Source: Caecitellus pseudoparvulus (lineage: Eukaryota > Bigyra: Bicosoecida). From it: a stretch of DNA of 64,000 nucleotides. Below the pieces are notes generated by a model. The model was not told the origin of the DNA. It saw only the letters and a list, made by a program, of their open reading frames with translations, and searched no databases. Position 1 is the stretch's first letter. Each line of letters starts with the position of its first letter. Location of the stretch: the NCBI GenBank assembly GCA_965644315.1, contig CBFFRQ010000066.1, forward strand, positions 124,001 to 188,000, given 5' to 3'. Shown piece by piece: positions 32,001 to 43,172 of the stretch. Both the position numbers and the translations under genes were made by a program.

Positions 32001-35000
32001 AAGGCGTTGGCGCGGGGGCTCCAGCGGGGCAAGCGTGGCCTCTCGGGCAGGCTTGTTGGGCAGGGATGGACGACCCCGTCGGGCAATAATAACCCGCCAA
32101 ACAGGACAAGGAAGGTGTGATGGTGCCCTCTCCAGGGCAAAATGAGCCTGCTGTACAAAGGGCGCAATCAGACACGGCGGTGGCAAGAGTCGTCGATCGA
32201 AAGCGGCCCGCAGGGCACCGTGAAGGCGAGATGCTGCCAGCTGGACAGAAGTGGCCAGCTGGGCACTCGTCGCCAATGCCTCCAAATACGGTGTTTACTT
32301 GCCCTGCAGGTGTACTCGTGAAAGAGGCGATAGTGCAGAAATAACCAGCGCTGCACAACCCTGTCACTATTCCAGACGTGTCTGCACAGAAACTGCCTGG
32401 AGGACAAGGCTCTGGCACAGCAGTGCCTGCCGGGCAGCTGGTCCCTGCAGGACAAAGGTCCCCTGTCACACCATCAGTAGGAGTGGGCGTCGTCGCGCCT
32501 AAAGTGCAGAAGTAGCCGACAGAGCAGGTTCCAGTTGGAGAAGAGCTTGTCATGTTACAGTACTGCCCTGGAGAGCATGGCTGGCACTCAGATGCTGCGC
32601 GAAGCCCCGTCAAGCTGTTGAAGGTTCCAGCTGGGCAGGGAACGCCAGCACCTGCCGCGGTGCCTTGGGGGCAGTAGTGCCCCGTGGGACACGGAGCTGT
32701 GCTGAAGTCTGTCGTACCAGCCGGGCATGCATGCCCGGCTGGGCAGGGAACGCACCCTGCCTGGCCTTCATCAGGCTGATGAGATCCGGCCGGGCAGGGG
32801 TCGGGAACAGAGGTCCCTGCGGGGCATCGGTGCCCCGCCGGGCAAGGGCCACCGCCTACAACCATGGCGCCTGGCTCCAAGGAGGTTATGGGAAGAATCA
32901 CCGTAGACACCCCGTGTTCGGGCCCAGCAGCCTCATTTCCACGGTTGCAGAAGTACCCTGCCAAACAAGGCCCACTCGGAGCTGTGAGGCCAATACCTCC
33001 GCAGTACTGTCCAGCAGAGCAAGGGCTGCACTCGTCCACACTGACGAGGCCAGTCCTGCTGCCAAACGTACCCTCTGGGCAGGGTGTGCCCTCTCCAGAT
33101 CCAGCTGGGCAGTAGAAGCCTTGCGGGCAAGGTACGTCACTCGTAATTGTTCCGCCATTCTGGCCTCGCGCAGTTGTGCTGCCTGGCTCACAGACAAACC
33201 CGGCGTCACAAGGATCGGTCACGGCAACGCTCAGGCCTGGAGTTGCACAGTAGGATCCCGCGGGACACAGGATGCACTCTTGTACCGAAGCTCTCCCTGT
33301 TACTGCCGAGAGGGTTCCAGCTGGGCACACAGGTTGCGGGGCTCCCGTGCCAGCTGGGCAGTACCTTGCTGCTGGGCATGCCTGGGGAGCTGTCAGCACG
33401 ATTCCGTCACAGAAGAAACCAGCAGGACACTGCTCACACGCAGCAAGGCCACGAACACTTGCGTACGTCCCAGCCGGACAATTCGTACCTGAGGGGCTAC
33501 CAGCCGGACACTGGTTGCCCACTGGGCATGGACCGCCAGACGAATCACCTCCTAGCGGTCGGGGTGTGTCTGCACCGCCAGCGCAGAAGAACCCCGGATC
33601 GCAAAGCCCCAACACAGACGTGGGGTCCTCCTGATTGCAGTAACTGCCCGCTGGACAAGCTGTACAATCACCAACTGCGCTGCCTCCAGCTGTGGCTCTG
33701 TACGTCCCATTCGGGCAAATAGTCGGCAAAACAGTGCCTGACTCGCAGTAATGGCCTGCTGGGCACTCCTGACCAGCAGGCAAATCCACAGCTGTTGGTG
33801 CAGAAGTTGCCGAGCCGAGCATGCACCAGTGTCCAGCAGCACATGCAGGACCAGGGCTAGTCATCGCTGGCGTTGGGCAGTGAAAGCCGGGTGGGCATGG
33901 TGTGCAGTCCTCCGCCGCGCTAAGTCCCCTGGAGTAGTCTATTCCCTGCGTTGTCCAGGCGTACACTGATGCTGAGTACCTGCCAGGAGGGCAAGGGTTT
34001 TCCGTACCCAAGATGGTGCTTGCAGGGCAAAAGTACCCAAGTGGGCAGCTATCGGGAGTTGTCATGTTGGAGTTCGGGCACCGAAAGCCAGGCAGACACT
34101 CGTCGCAAGCTGTGGCTCGGGAGGTGGGACTGTACCGGCCGGGGTCGCACCCTTGAGGTTCGCCTTGACCGCCCGCCGAAAACTTTCCAGGTGGAACACT
34201 GAAAGCTTTGGGGGTGCTGGAGTTCGTGGGGCAGAAGTAGCCTGGGTCACATGGACCAGAGGGATTCGGAGAGGAGCTGCCTTGGCAGTAGCTGCCTGGC
34301 GGACACAGGATACAGGCAGACTCGTCCGATTCGGCTGCGGTGGGCAGGTACTTCCCGATCGGGCAGGGCGTTGGTTGGGAGCTGCCTGCTGGGCAATACC
34401 CACCAGCAGGGCAGACGTCGCCTTCAATGCCATCTGTGGGAGTTGGGGTTGTACTGCCTTCCAAACAGTAATATCCAGCCGCGCAAGGGCCAGACACGCC
34501 AGAGTTGCCAGCGTTCTGGCAGTAGAAGCCAGGCCGGCACGGCGTGCAGTCTTCAGGACGCCGAAGGCCTGTCTGCTCCCCATACGTCCCTGCTGGGCAC
34601 AAAGCGGTTCCGCTCTGGCCAGAAATGCAATACGCCCCTGATGGGCAGAGAGTGGGGCTTGTGGTGGCCACAGAGGGACAGTAGAAGCCAGATGGGCACG
34701 CTGCACAGTCCGTCGTTGCTCGCCCACCCGGCCCAGACCTCCATGTTCCGATGGGGCACGGCTGTTGCTGTGCGGAAGTTGAGGAAGCCGGGCAGAAGTA
34801 GCCAGGGTCGCAACGGCCGGAGGGGGCGGCTTCACCACCAGAGCAAAAATAGCCTGCAGGACATGCGAGGCAGTCTGCTGAACTTGTGGCGCCCTTGTGG
34901 GGTTGGTAGGTGCCAGCACCACACGCAATTTCTGGCCACACCCCTTCCAGGCAGTAGTGTCCAGCAGGACAGGGCTCTGTTGACAGCTCCGGAAACTTAG

Positions 35001-38000
35001 CTTGCCCTGCTGGACACAGTGTCCCTGCTGGGCACAGGGACGCGGCTTCCCGCGCAGTTGACGTCGTGTTCAAATCACAAAAGCGGCCCGCGGTGCACGT
35101 TGAACATGAGGTGGCACCCACCGCAGAGTGGCGTCCTACTCCGCACGGAGAGGGGGCTTCATTCCCTGTGCCGGCGCATACGTACCCTGGGGGGCACGCA
35201 ATGCAGTCACCAACCACAGCGTTGCCAGTCGAGTTCAGGTATGTGCCAGCAGGGCAAGGAGTCGTTGACGTTGCTGGTGATGGGCAATAATGCCCCTTGG
35301 GACACAGCGTGCACTGTTCTGCGTGGTCCAGCCCAGTCGAGGCTGAGTACCTCCCGCCAGGGCAGGCAACCTGAGTAGCAGTGGATGAGCCGCGGGGACA
35401 GTAGTAGCCAACTGAACACAGGCCGCTGGCAGTTGCAAGTCCTCCTGCACACCAGTGTCCTGGGGGGCAGTCAGTGCACTCAGCTTGGCTCTGCAGGTTG
35501 TCTTCCTGGCCAAAAGTGCCAGGTGCGCATGGACAGAGCTGCCCAGCAGCACATGCGCCACCGACGGCGGCGGTGTTGCCAGTCTGCACGCTGCCAGGGC
35601 AGTAATACCCGGGCAGACACGGATATGGAGGGTGGTCTCCACCCGTGTTGATGTCACAGGTGAAGCCAGGGGGGCAGTTAAGGCATGCACCTTGTGAGGT
35701 CGCGTCCAATGCGTCAGTGTAGGTGCCAGCTGCGCACCGATTGGCAGGGTCGTAGCGATGAGCGTTGCCTGCCGGGCAAAAATGCCCAGCGACACACCTC
35801 ACGGCGAGCCAAGACAGGCCTGGCACATCACATGAGTGTCCAGCTGGGCACTCAGTGCAGTCCCCGACAACGGTGAGGCCAACCGATGCTCCATATCTGC
35901 CAACAGGGCAGGGCTCAGGTGCCATGAGCCGATTCTCCCCTGTGGCGTCGCAGTAATGCCCTAGGGGACACTCAAAACAGTCCGTGGATGCAGTGAGGGC
36001 AATTCGCTTGCCAGAGTACCTGCCCGCGGGGCAATCTTGGGGAGCGCCCACTGCCAGGGTACAATACTTGCCTTCTGGGCAAGGAAAACCGATGTCTTTG
36101 GATGCTTCTGGGCAATAACGGCCTGCTGGGCACTGAGTACAGTCACCTAGCACTGTGCCACCCTTGGCACGTCGATAGCGCCCAGCAGGGCACATGACAG
36201 GCTCAGATGTGCTCGCGGGGCAGTAGTGCCCCGCAGGGCATTCCCTACGTGAGTCAGCTTCCCTGGTATGGAAGGGGCAGTACAAGCCAGCCTCGCAAGG
36301 TGTGCAGCCGCTTGCCAGCGTTGCTTGTCCTGTTGCGGCCCCATAGCGCCCAGCTGGGCAAGGGACAGACGCAGCACCAGCTGGGCAGTACCAACCAATG
36401 GGACAGTCGGCCGTGGCGACCCCAGCGTCAGATGTGCGTGGGGGGCAAATGTCCCCTGCCAGGCAGCTGGACCCTGCGTCGTTACCGGTCCCAGCACACA
36501 CCTCTCCAGGGGGGCACGCCATCTGTCGAATGTGGTCATCACAGAAGTACCCAGCAGGGCAAGGGGTGCAGGCCTCCTCTCCAAAGCCAGACACCTGACC
36601 ATCAGGGCAGGGATTGGCTTGCGTGTTTGGGTTTGTTGCATCGTTGCAAAAATATCCAGCCTCGCACGGATGGCAGTCCATGTCACCCGCACCACTCACG
36701 TACCCCGCCGCACAAGCAGTGGTCTGTGTTGGGTCGGTGACGCTCTCACACGAGAAGCCAGCGGGGCACTGCGTGCAGGAGGTCGCGCCAGCTGCTGCCC
36801 TTTCACCATAAGGGCAGGGAGTGGGAGGCGCAGAAGAGCTTGCACAGAAATGCCCTGCTGGGCAAGTGCTGCAAAATGTAGACCGCGCGAGGGCGTACTC
36901 TCCTGAGCCACACGCAATGCTCACTGCTTGGTCTGTGAATGGGCACATATTTCCCGCCGCGCACTCCGTGCAAGTGGTGGCACTGCCAGTGGAATACGTG
37001 CCAGCTGGGCAAGGAATGATGCTGCGGTCACTTCCTGCCGTATCAGCACACATGTACCCAGCTGGGCAGGCAGTGCAGGCAGTTGACGTGCCTGCGAGGG
37101 AGTATGTCCCTGGAGCACAGGTAGTAATGCTTCCTGGGTTGGAAGTGGACGGGCACACACTTCCGGCTGGACAGAGCGTGCACTCAGTGGAGCCTGCCAA
37201 GGCATATGTGCCAGCCGGGCATGCGACTGGCGTCGCTGTACCTGCATCAGTGCAAACACTGCCGGCAGGACACACGTCGCAGTCATCGTCACCTGCTGCG
37301 GAGTACTCGCCAGGAGGGCATGGGACAGGGGGTGAGCTGGCTGAGGGGCACTCGTGCCCTGCAGGGCAAGGGAGGCATGATGTGGATCCCTCCGGCGCAT
37401 ACTCTCCTGTCGAACACGCAGACCCCGCAGCAGTGTTGCTCGGGCATTCAAAGCCAGCTGGGCAGATGGTGCAGGATGCCTGGCCTGCTGTCGCGTAAGT
37501 GCCTGGCGGGCAAGTCACGGGTTCACGGGCAGTGCTTGGGCAGGCAGTGCCTGCCAAGCAATTCGTACAAGCAGTGGCGCCCGGCAAGGAGTAGCGGCCA
37601 CTGGCACAAGCCGGCCCCAAAGCGGAAGTTGAAGGACACTCCCTTCCGGCTGGACACTCGGTGCATGAAGTGCGATCAGCACCATCCGCATAAAATCCAG
37701 CCAAGCATGCTACTTCCCCACCGGCTGGGTCAGGGCATGCGTTGCCTGCGGTGCACGACGTGCAAGCTGTCGCGCTCGCTGCCGAATACCGGCCCGCGGC
37801 ACACGGCACCGGAGGCGCAGTGGCCGACGCGCATGCAGATCCAGCCGGGCAAGGTTCACAGGAACTTGAGCCAGGGGGTTTCCATTCACCAGCATTGCAC
37901 GCTGTTGTGGCTGCAGAGGCTGCCCCGCACTCCTCCCCTGCCGGGCAGGGCTCGCAGGTTGCCCGGGAGGCTGCCACCCGCGTCCCGGAGGGGCAGGCAG

Positions 38001-38905
38001 TGCAAGAAGTTGAGCCTGGCGGGGAATACTCGCCAGCACCACATGCCACGGGGGCACTGGCGGGGGCTGAGCACTGACTCCCCGCGGGGCACACTGTGCA
38101 GGCTGTCGCCCCGCCTGCAGTGTCATACGTGCCTGAAGGGCAAGCGAGGCAAGTTGTCAAGCCGCCTGTGGAGTAGCGTCCAGCCGGACAGGACGTTGCA
38201 GTGGTAGCAGTGCATGAGCTGCCTGCTGGGCAAAGGGTGCAACTCGCTGCACCTCCTGTTGAGAAGGTGCCAGCGGCGCAAGCCGTGCAAGAAGTGGCAC
38301 CTGCAGAGCTGTACTCCCCCGCAGGGCACGCCGAGGGAGATGCAGACTGTGAAGGACACTCAGACCCGGCTGGGCAGAGAGAGCACGTTCCACCTGCGGG
38401 AGGGGGGGGGGAGATCTCACTTGAAAGGGCGCGCTTCGCACATCCCGGTCGGTGTTGGGACTTGGCGTGGAAACAGGAGCACATGGACGTTACACGCGCT
38501 TCACTCCCCACAAGCTAATGCAGGGATTCAATCAGGCTCTAACTGGGTCTCCCTTGTCATACAAGTGAAGAAAACCCAACAAAACAACCAGAAGGAGTGC
38601 CAGCACAGCGCAACAATACTTTGCTGGGATGGTGCGGAACTGTCGCACAGCGACCTCTCCACGCACCTGGTGCGTCGTTGTAGCTTCCAGAGACGCAAGC
38701 AACTGGAGTAGTGCTTGTACCCACACACTCATTACCGGGAGTAGATGTGCACTGAGACAGTGCCGTTCTGCGGGAAAGAGGTTGGCCGGAGATGGCCGTG
38801 TGGGAGCTCGGCGGCTGAAGGAGCAGCGGGTGCGCACTTCACTCACGTCAGTGCCAGAGCCACACATGCGACTTGCAGGACTACCTGACGCCCTGGTAGC
38901 ACCAT
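20047..38905 (-). CDS. Giant GCC2/GCC3 cysteine-repeat transmembrane receptor-like protein with coiled-coil tail
   Basis: About 6,168 aa. I infer three exons: 38905-38847, 38767-38667 and 38393-20047; the last is an 18.3-kb exon. Introns are 38768-38846 (79 nt) and 38394-38666 (273 nt), with phases 2 and 1 agreeing. Exon 1 encodes a signal peptide (MVLPGRQVVLQVACVALALT). Exon 2 reads directly into the repeats (SQCTSTPGNECVG, then ACVSGSYNDAP|GGTCSLCPAG). Residues ~24-3370 are dozens of ephrin-receptor-like CPAG.YC/CPPG repeats (GCC2_GCC3, Pfam PF07699). A non-repetitive ectodomain follows, then one membrane span at ~3702-3725 (IAALLVGLFMAAAIFMGCVYY) and a Cys-rich juxtamembrane patch. The cytoplasmic part (~2,400 aa) is Ala/Glu/Arg/Gln-rich coiled coil with a compact domain near residues 5640-5780 containing AHALAHIRV. 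Probably a surface adhesion or receptor protein; the ligand is unknown. Confidence 0.85.
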
Positions 38906-39624
38906 TGCAGTCTTCAGGTTGGCAGCCTCCTTGGCTCTGACAAGGACAAGCTGCAAGGCAGCACTGCCGACGGGCCTGATCGACGAAACGCTTGCCGCAG
39001 TGGCGCAGGAGCCAGTGCCCGGGCTGCAAGGAAAGGCGCCAGAGAGTGGGAACAATATCAAAAAACACTAGATATGTGAAAATGAGACGCGTTGTTGATT
39101 TCGTATCGAGCTTGGCAAATGTGGCTTGGCCAAACTGTTGAATTTGCCCAGTGTCTGCGTTTGTGAAGGCTCCAGTGCTCGACTGTTGACTTGCTGCGGC
39201 ACAGAGCAGCAAACAAAGGAAATTGCAGTACCAGCTCGAGTCTCAGATCGGGTCAGTGTGGGGAGCACATGGGGACGTTCGTGGTCATTGTGTTTAAGTC
39301 CGAAGGAGGCATGTCGAGCCTGACCCGCCTCGCCAGCGCATACACCCGCAATGCGGCAGCTTGCTCGAACTTACACCGCAATTTATGCCACACACGTGCT
39401 GTCCGAATGCAGTGCACTTGATTGAAGATGTTTGGCTGCCTGTGTCCCAACAGCAGGGCATGTCCGGGTGCAGAGAGACCAGAAGAAACTCATGCTCGAC
39501 AGTGCTCCCGCCCACTCAAACTTCTCACTCGCACACCCGACTTCCGATCCCACCTAAAGGCCCTGTGCATGAACCCTCCTTTCTTCCGCACTTTCTCTTG
39601 AGGTCGCCCCTCTCACGCGGTGCC
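38906..39624. other. Intergenic spacer between divergent giant-receptor and NDC80 genes
   Basis: About 720 bases between two divergent ATGs, presumably a bidirectional promoter with both 5' UTRs. A minus-strand frame runs through 38532-39212, but it is out of phase with the signal-peptide exon and lacks a recognisable domain. No repeat or RNA gene was seen. Confidence 0.4.
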
Positions 39625-42014
39625 ATGGCGAGTCGCCGCACAACGTTGGGGCCCTTGCCCAGCAACCAACGGCGCAGCATGGGGTTCGGGTCAAGCAAGG
39701 CAGGCAGGGCGAGCATGGGAGCCGCTGGTCGAGCGAGTATGCAGCCAAAGAAGTCGCGGCATTCCATGGCGCCATCTGTCTCGCGGAGGAGCACTGGCAT
39801 TTCCAGGTGTGTGTGGCGCGGAAATTGGAGGCAGCCGTTATGGCTTCGAGCACCTCCCAGGAGCTCCTGCTGCGCCTGTCTGCGCCAAGCATGCTTGGAG
39901 AGGCAGTCCACCGCTCTAAATGTGTATTTCAGTTTCTCTTTACCGCCTCTTGCCCCCCTCGCTTCCTTCCACAAGCAGGCGCTCAAGCATGTACGGTGGC
40001 GCAAAAGCACGCAAAGAAGACCCGCGCGAAATCCAAACAAAGGAGTTCCAGCAGGACGGCGTCCAGAGGCTCATCACTTACCTTATGGAACATGAGTATC
40101 CGGGCGCCATTTCACCCAAGATGCTGAAGAGCCCGACGGGGTCGGACTTTGCGAAGATCGTCACCTTCTTGATTCAAGGGATTGACCCCAGCTTCGAGAT
40201 GACAACTCGCCTGAATGACGCCGTCCCTGCAGTTTTTAGTGCCCTGAAGTAAGCTATGGTGACATGCAGCTCACACATTCACGCATTGGCTCGAGAACCA
40301 GTGGCATGATGCAGCTCGCCCAGCCTGCCGGGAGCCACAGGTGTTGGCATACTACACAGACCGCCCTCGCTTGCTTCACAGGTACCCATTCCGCATTACA
40401 AGTGCCGTTCTAGCTCGTGTTGGCGCAAAGGAGGCATGGCCTGCCCTACTCGCAAGCTTGACGTGGCTTATTGAGTTGCTGGAGTACGACGCTGCGACCA
40501 TGAGCGACGCGCAGTCTGCTGGCGAGGAGGCGGAGTTCTTCTTTGGGTACCTGCAGAATGCCTACACTCACTTCTTGAGAGCAGATGACGACGCAGTGGA
40601 GGCCCTGGACGGTCAGGTTTCAGAAAGTTTTGGCGAACGCTTTGCAGCGCTGGAGTCAGAGCTGTCTGACATGGAGGCTGGCAATGCGGCCTTGAAGGCG
40701 AAGCTGCAGCAACTGCGCGACGCTGAGTCGCCCATCCCAGCACTCGAGGCTCGCAAAGCTGACTATGACAGCGACATTTCAAAGTTCAAGGAGCTTATTG
40801 AGCAGTTGACCGCCCGTCATGATGCGGCCCTCGCCAAAGAGGCAGAGCGGCGAGCGGAGCTTGCGTCCGCGACAGAGCGCGAAGGCGAACTCAAGGCCGA
40901 GCTGCAAGCTGTCAAGGCAGCTGTTGCTTCACAAGAACTGTCGCAAGCAGATGTGGAGGCGCTCAAAGCGAAGAAGGCCCGCCTTAAGGAAGCTCAAGCT
41001 GCCGCTGAGTCTGCCCGGGCAAGCGTGCAGGGAGAGGTGTACGCCGCTGAGAGTCAGCTCAGCTCCGCCCTCACAGACCTTGAAAGCTGCGTCGGGTCTT
41101 ATCATGACAAGGCGGGGAGCCTCGGCTTGCTCGCACCAGATGACCACAACGCAGGGGGCATGGACTTTGAGCTGCGCGTGAACGCTTCTGCGCTAGGCTG
41201 TGATGAGGAGGACCTGTCGGCGTCGTTCGGCCCTGCCTCGGCGCGCGTCACGGGGGGAGTCGTGGGGTTATTGGGTGCAGACGTGAAAGGCAGCTTGCTC
41301 CCGGGACTGCACAAGCTTAAGGCAGAGGTTGCAGAGCGAGTTCACCGGGACCGCACCCTGCTGCTCTCTCTGCAAGATGCCGTCGAGGAGGCCACTGAAG
41401 CGACGGAAGAATGGGTACAAGCAAAAACTGCACTGCAAAAGCGTGTCACAGGGCTGGAGGAAAGCCTCGCAAGCGAAAAGGCAGCAGCCTTGGCTTCCAT
41501 GGAGACGTACGCCGATGACATGGCAGATTTGGAGAGCATGCTGGCTGAGGCGCGACAGTACAGGGACAGCATGGTGAAGCTTGCCGCCGAGGTCTCCCCA
41601 GCGGCCTTGGAGCGCACGAAGCGCGAAGTTGACCGCGCCATCGCAGCAATGGCTGCTGAGAAAGAAAGCGTCGTTTCTTCGCTGGTAGACACGGCACAGT
41701 CCCTGGTGCAGCACAAGCAGCACGTGCAAGCGAGAGTGCAGCATGTGCAAGGCCTGTGGACCCGCAAGCTTGCTGACGTGCGTGCCAGCATTGACTCTGC
41801 AGGGTCCACCGAGCCTGGGAGGGGCTCTAAGGTGTCGACTTCTGCTGCTCCTGGAAGTCCAGTCCCAGTGGCCCCCCCCGCAGCCGCAGCCACACCAGTC
41901 CAGGCTCCCATCACCCCACAACAGGCTGCGTCCGCTGCCCGCCGTGCCTCTCTGCGCAGCGCAAAGCGCACGCCTGCAGGAACCCCTGCACTTGCTTCTC
42001 CCCCAATGTTTTGA
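39625..42014 (+). CDS. NDC80: Kinetochore protein NDC80/HEC1
   Basis: Microtubule-binding subunit of the outer-kinetochore Ndc80 complex (with NUF2, SPC24 and SPC25). Three exons: 39625-39806, 39979-40248 and 40382-42014, with introns of 172 and 133 nt; 694 aa. The first ~60 residues are a basic Ser/Arg-rich tail (for example GPLPSNQRRSMGFGSSKAG), equivalent to the Aurora-B-regulated tail. The calponin-homology domain follows: RLITYLMEHEYPGAISPKML, DFAKIVTFLIQGIDPSFE, VPAVFSALKYPFRIT and AWPALLASLTWLIELLEY. The rest is a long coiled coil, with the conserved globular insertion GLLAPDDHNAGGMDFELRVN matching the KLIP..ENS.GYDFEI segment of HEC1. A Pro/Ala-rich extension ends the protein. Exon 2 begins at a NAGNAG acceptor (AAGCAG at 39973-39978), so an isoform with one extra serine is possible. 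Confidence 0.93.
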
Positions 42015-42194
42015 TGGAACGGCCTGGGTGCGTCTCCCGTCCTTTGGCAGGACTGCAGGGGCTCTGGGTGTCTACAATGCAGCGCTCTCTTTCGCGTCCA
42101 AAGCGCGAAGCCAAATCTCATTCACACACGGAAGCCGTCAGCACTTGAAAAGCGAATATGTTGTTTGTAGCTGCATGGGTCCAACTTAGTTCTC

Positions 42195-43172
42195 ATGGAG
42201 GGGATGCAGAAGGACAACGCCAACCCTCAGGTCTTTGCTTCCACCGTGAGTTTCTGTGAAACGCCGATGCAACCCCGCCACCCTGACGGCCCATCCCGTG
42301 GCGGCGCAGATTCCTCAACGCGATGATGACGTCGCTCTCCTTGATGGGAAGAATGTCAGGGAAGCCCTCGATGCACTGGAGGTCTTTGGTGAGGCGGCTA
42401 GCAAGTGGAGCTGAGAGAGCAAAGGTGCCAGCACGAACTCCTTTCGCCACGCTTGCCCAGAGCTGGTCAGGCACATCAATGACCCTGAGCACCCATTGAC
42501 GCTGGAGCAGCTGCATGTCGTGACAGTGCGTTCTTCAGCCACAAGCGCCGGGGCTGTGAATTGCACTTGCAGTCGTCCGCCCTCACAATGTCGCAGGTGG
42601 ACCAGATCCGGGTGGCTGGCAACTCAGTGGTGGTGGAGTACACGCCGACCATCCCACACTGCAGTATGGCGACTCTCATCGGTTTGTGCATCCGGGTCAA
42701 GCTCCTGCGCTCGCTTCCACGCCGCTACAAGGTGCGGGTTGCCATTTCTGAGGGTTCCCATTCGCAAGAGGAAGCGGTGAACAAGCAACTGAACGACAAA
42801 GAGAGGGTTGCTGCTGCTATGGAAAACAAGCACTTGTTGGACGTCGTGAACAAGTGCTTACAAGGCAGCGATCGTCTCACAGGGCCGCCCCTGTCTGCAT
42901 CGCTCATTGCGAGGCTGCTGGGGCCACTAGCAGAGGGCACAGCGCCCCCCTCCTCAAGCCCTAAGTCAAGTTCAGGGTCAGGCGAGGTGCCGCATCCGCT
43001 CACAGCTGCAGCTTCTCCTGGTCTCCAAGCTATTGCAGCGGCTGCAAGGGCCCCTGCACCACACTCTCTGATGGAGCCTCAAAGGCCTACACCTGCCGCG
43101 GGTGAGGATGTCTCGGCATGGTTCGAGAAGCAAGCGGGGCTGCCCCCGCTTGTGATTGATGTGCTCGCATAG
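42195..43172 (+). CDS. CIAO2/MIP18-family cytosolic Fe-S assembly factor with a C-terminal extension
   Basis: Subunit of the CIA targeting complex that hands Fe-S clusters to nuclear and cytosolic proteins such as DNA polymerases and helicases. Four exons: 42195-42245, 42310-42388, 42461-42519 and 42597-43172. Introns are 64, 72 and 77 nt with agreeing phases; 254 aa. The joined exons reproduce the family sequence through [47 protein letters not shown] (with the reactive Cys), [14 protein letters not shown] and [16 protein letters not shown]. The exon-3 donor could instead be at 42526, adding two residues. Normal CIAO2B ends soon after [10 protein letters not shown]; here ~105 more residues follow (Pro/Ser/Ala-rich, ending [17 protein letters not shown]). 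The last 94 bases overlap the end of the SHPRH-like gene on the other strand. Confidence 0.88.

Noticed and set aside
28500-38390. Regularly recurring short sequences resembling a CRISPR-like or tandem DNA repeat
   Set aside because: The periodicity is at protein level (CPAG.YC modules of variable spacing) and the DNA units are diverged. There are no constant repeats with unique spacers.
20100-38400. Dozens of long plus-strand frames opposite the giant gene (for example 22005-22595, 30071-30721, 36821-37498)
   Set aside because: They are shadows of biased codon use in the Ala/Glu/Arg-rich and Cys/Pro/Gly-rich coding strand. None starts near a promoter or shows a domain.
38532-39212. 226-residue minus-strand frame with a hydrophobic C-terminal stretch, looking like a small membrane protein
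   Set aside because: It overlaps the signal-peptide exon and mini-exon 2 of the giant gene in another frame. Those exons fit splice consensus, phase and repeat pattern, while this frame has no recognisable domain.
42524-42556. Alternative acceptor TTGCAG in the CIAO2 gene (near 42552) leading to a longer exon 4
   Set aside because: It adds residues not present in the family and interrupts the LEQLHVVDQIRV match.
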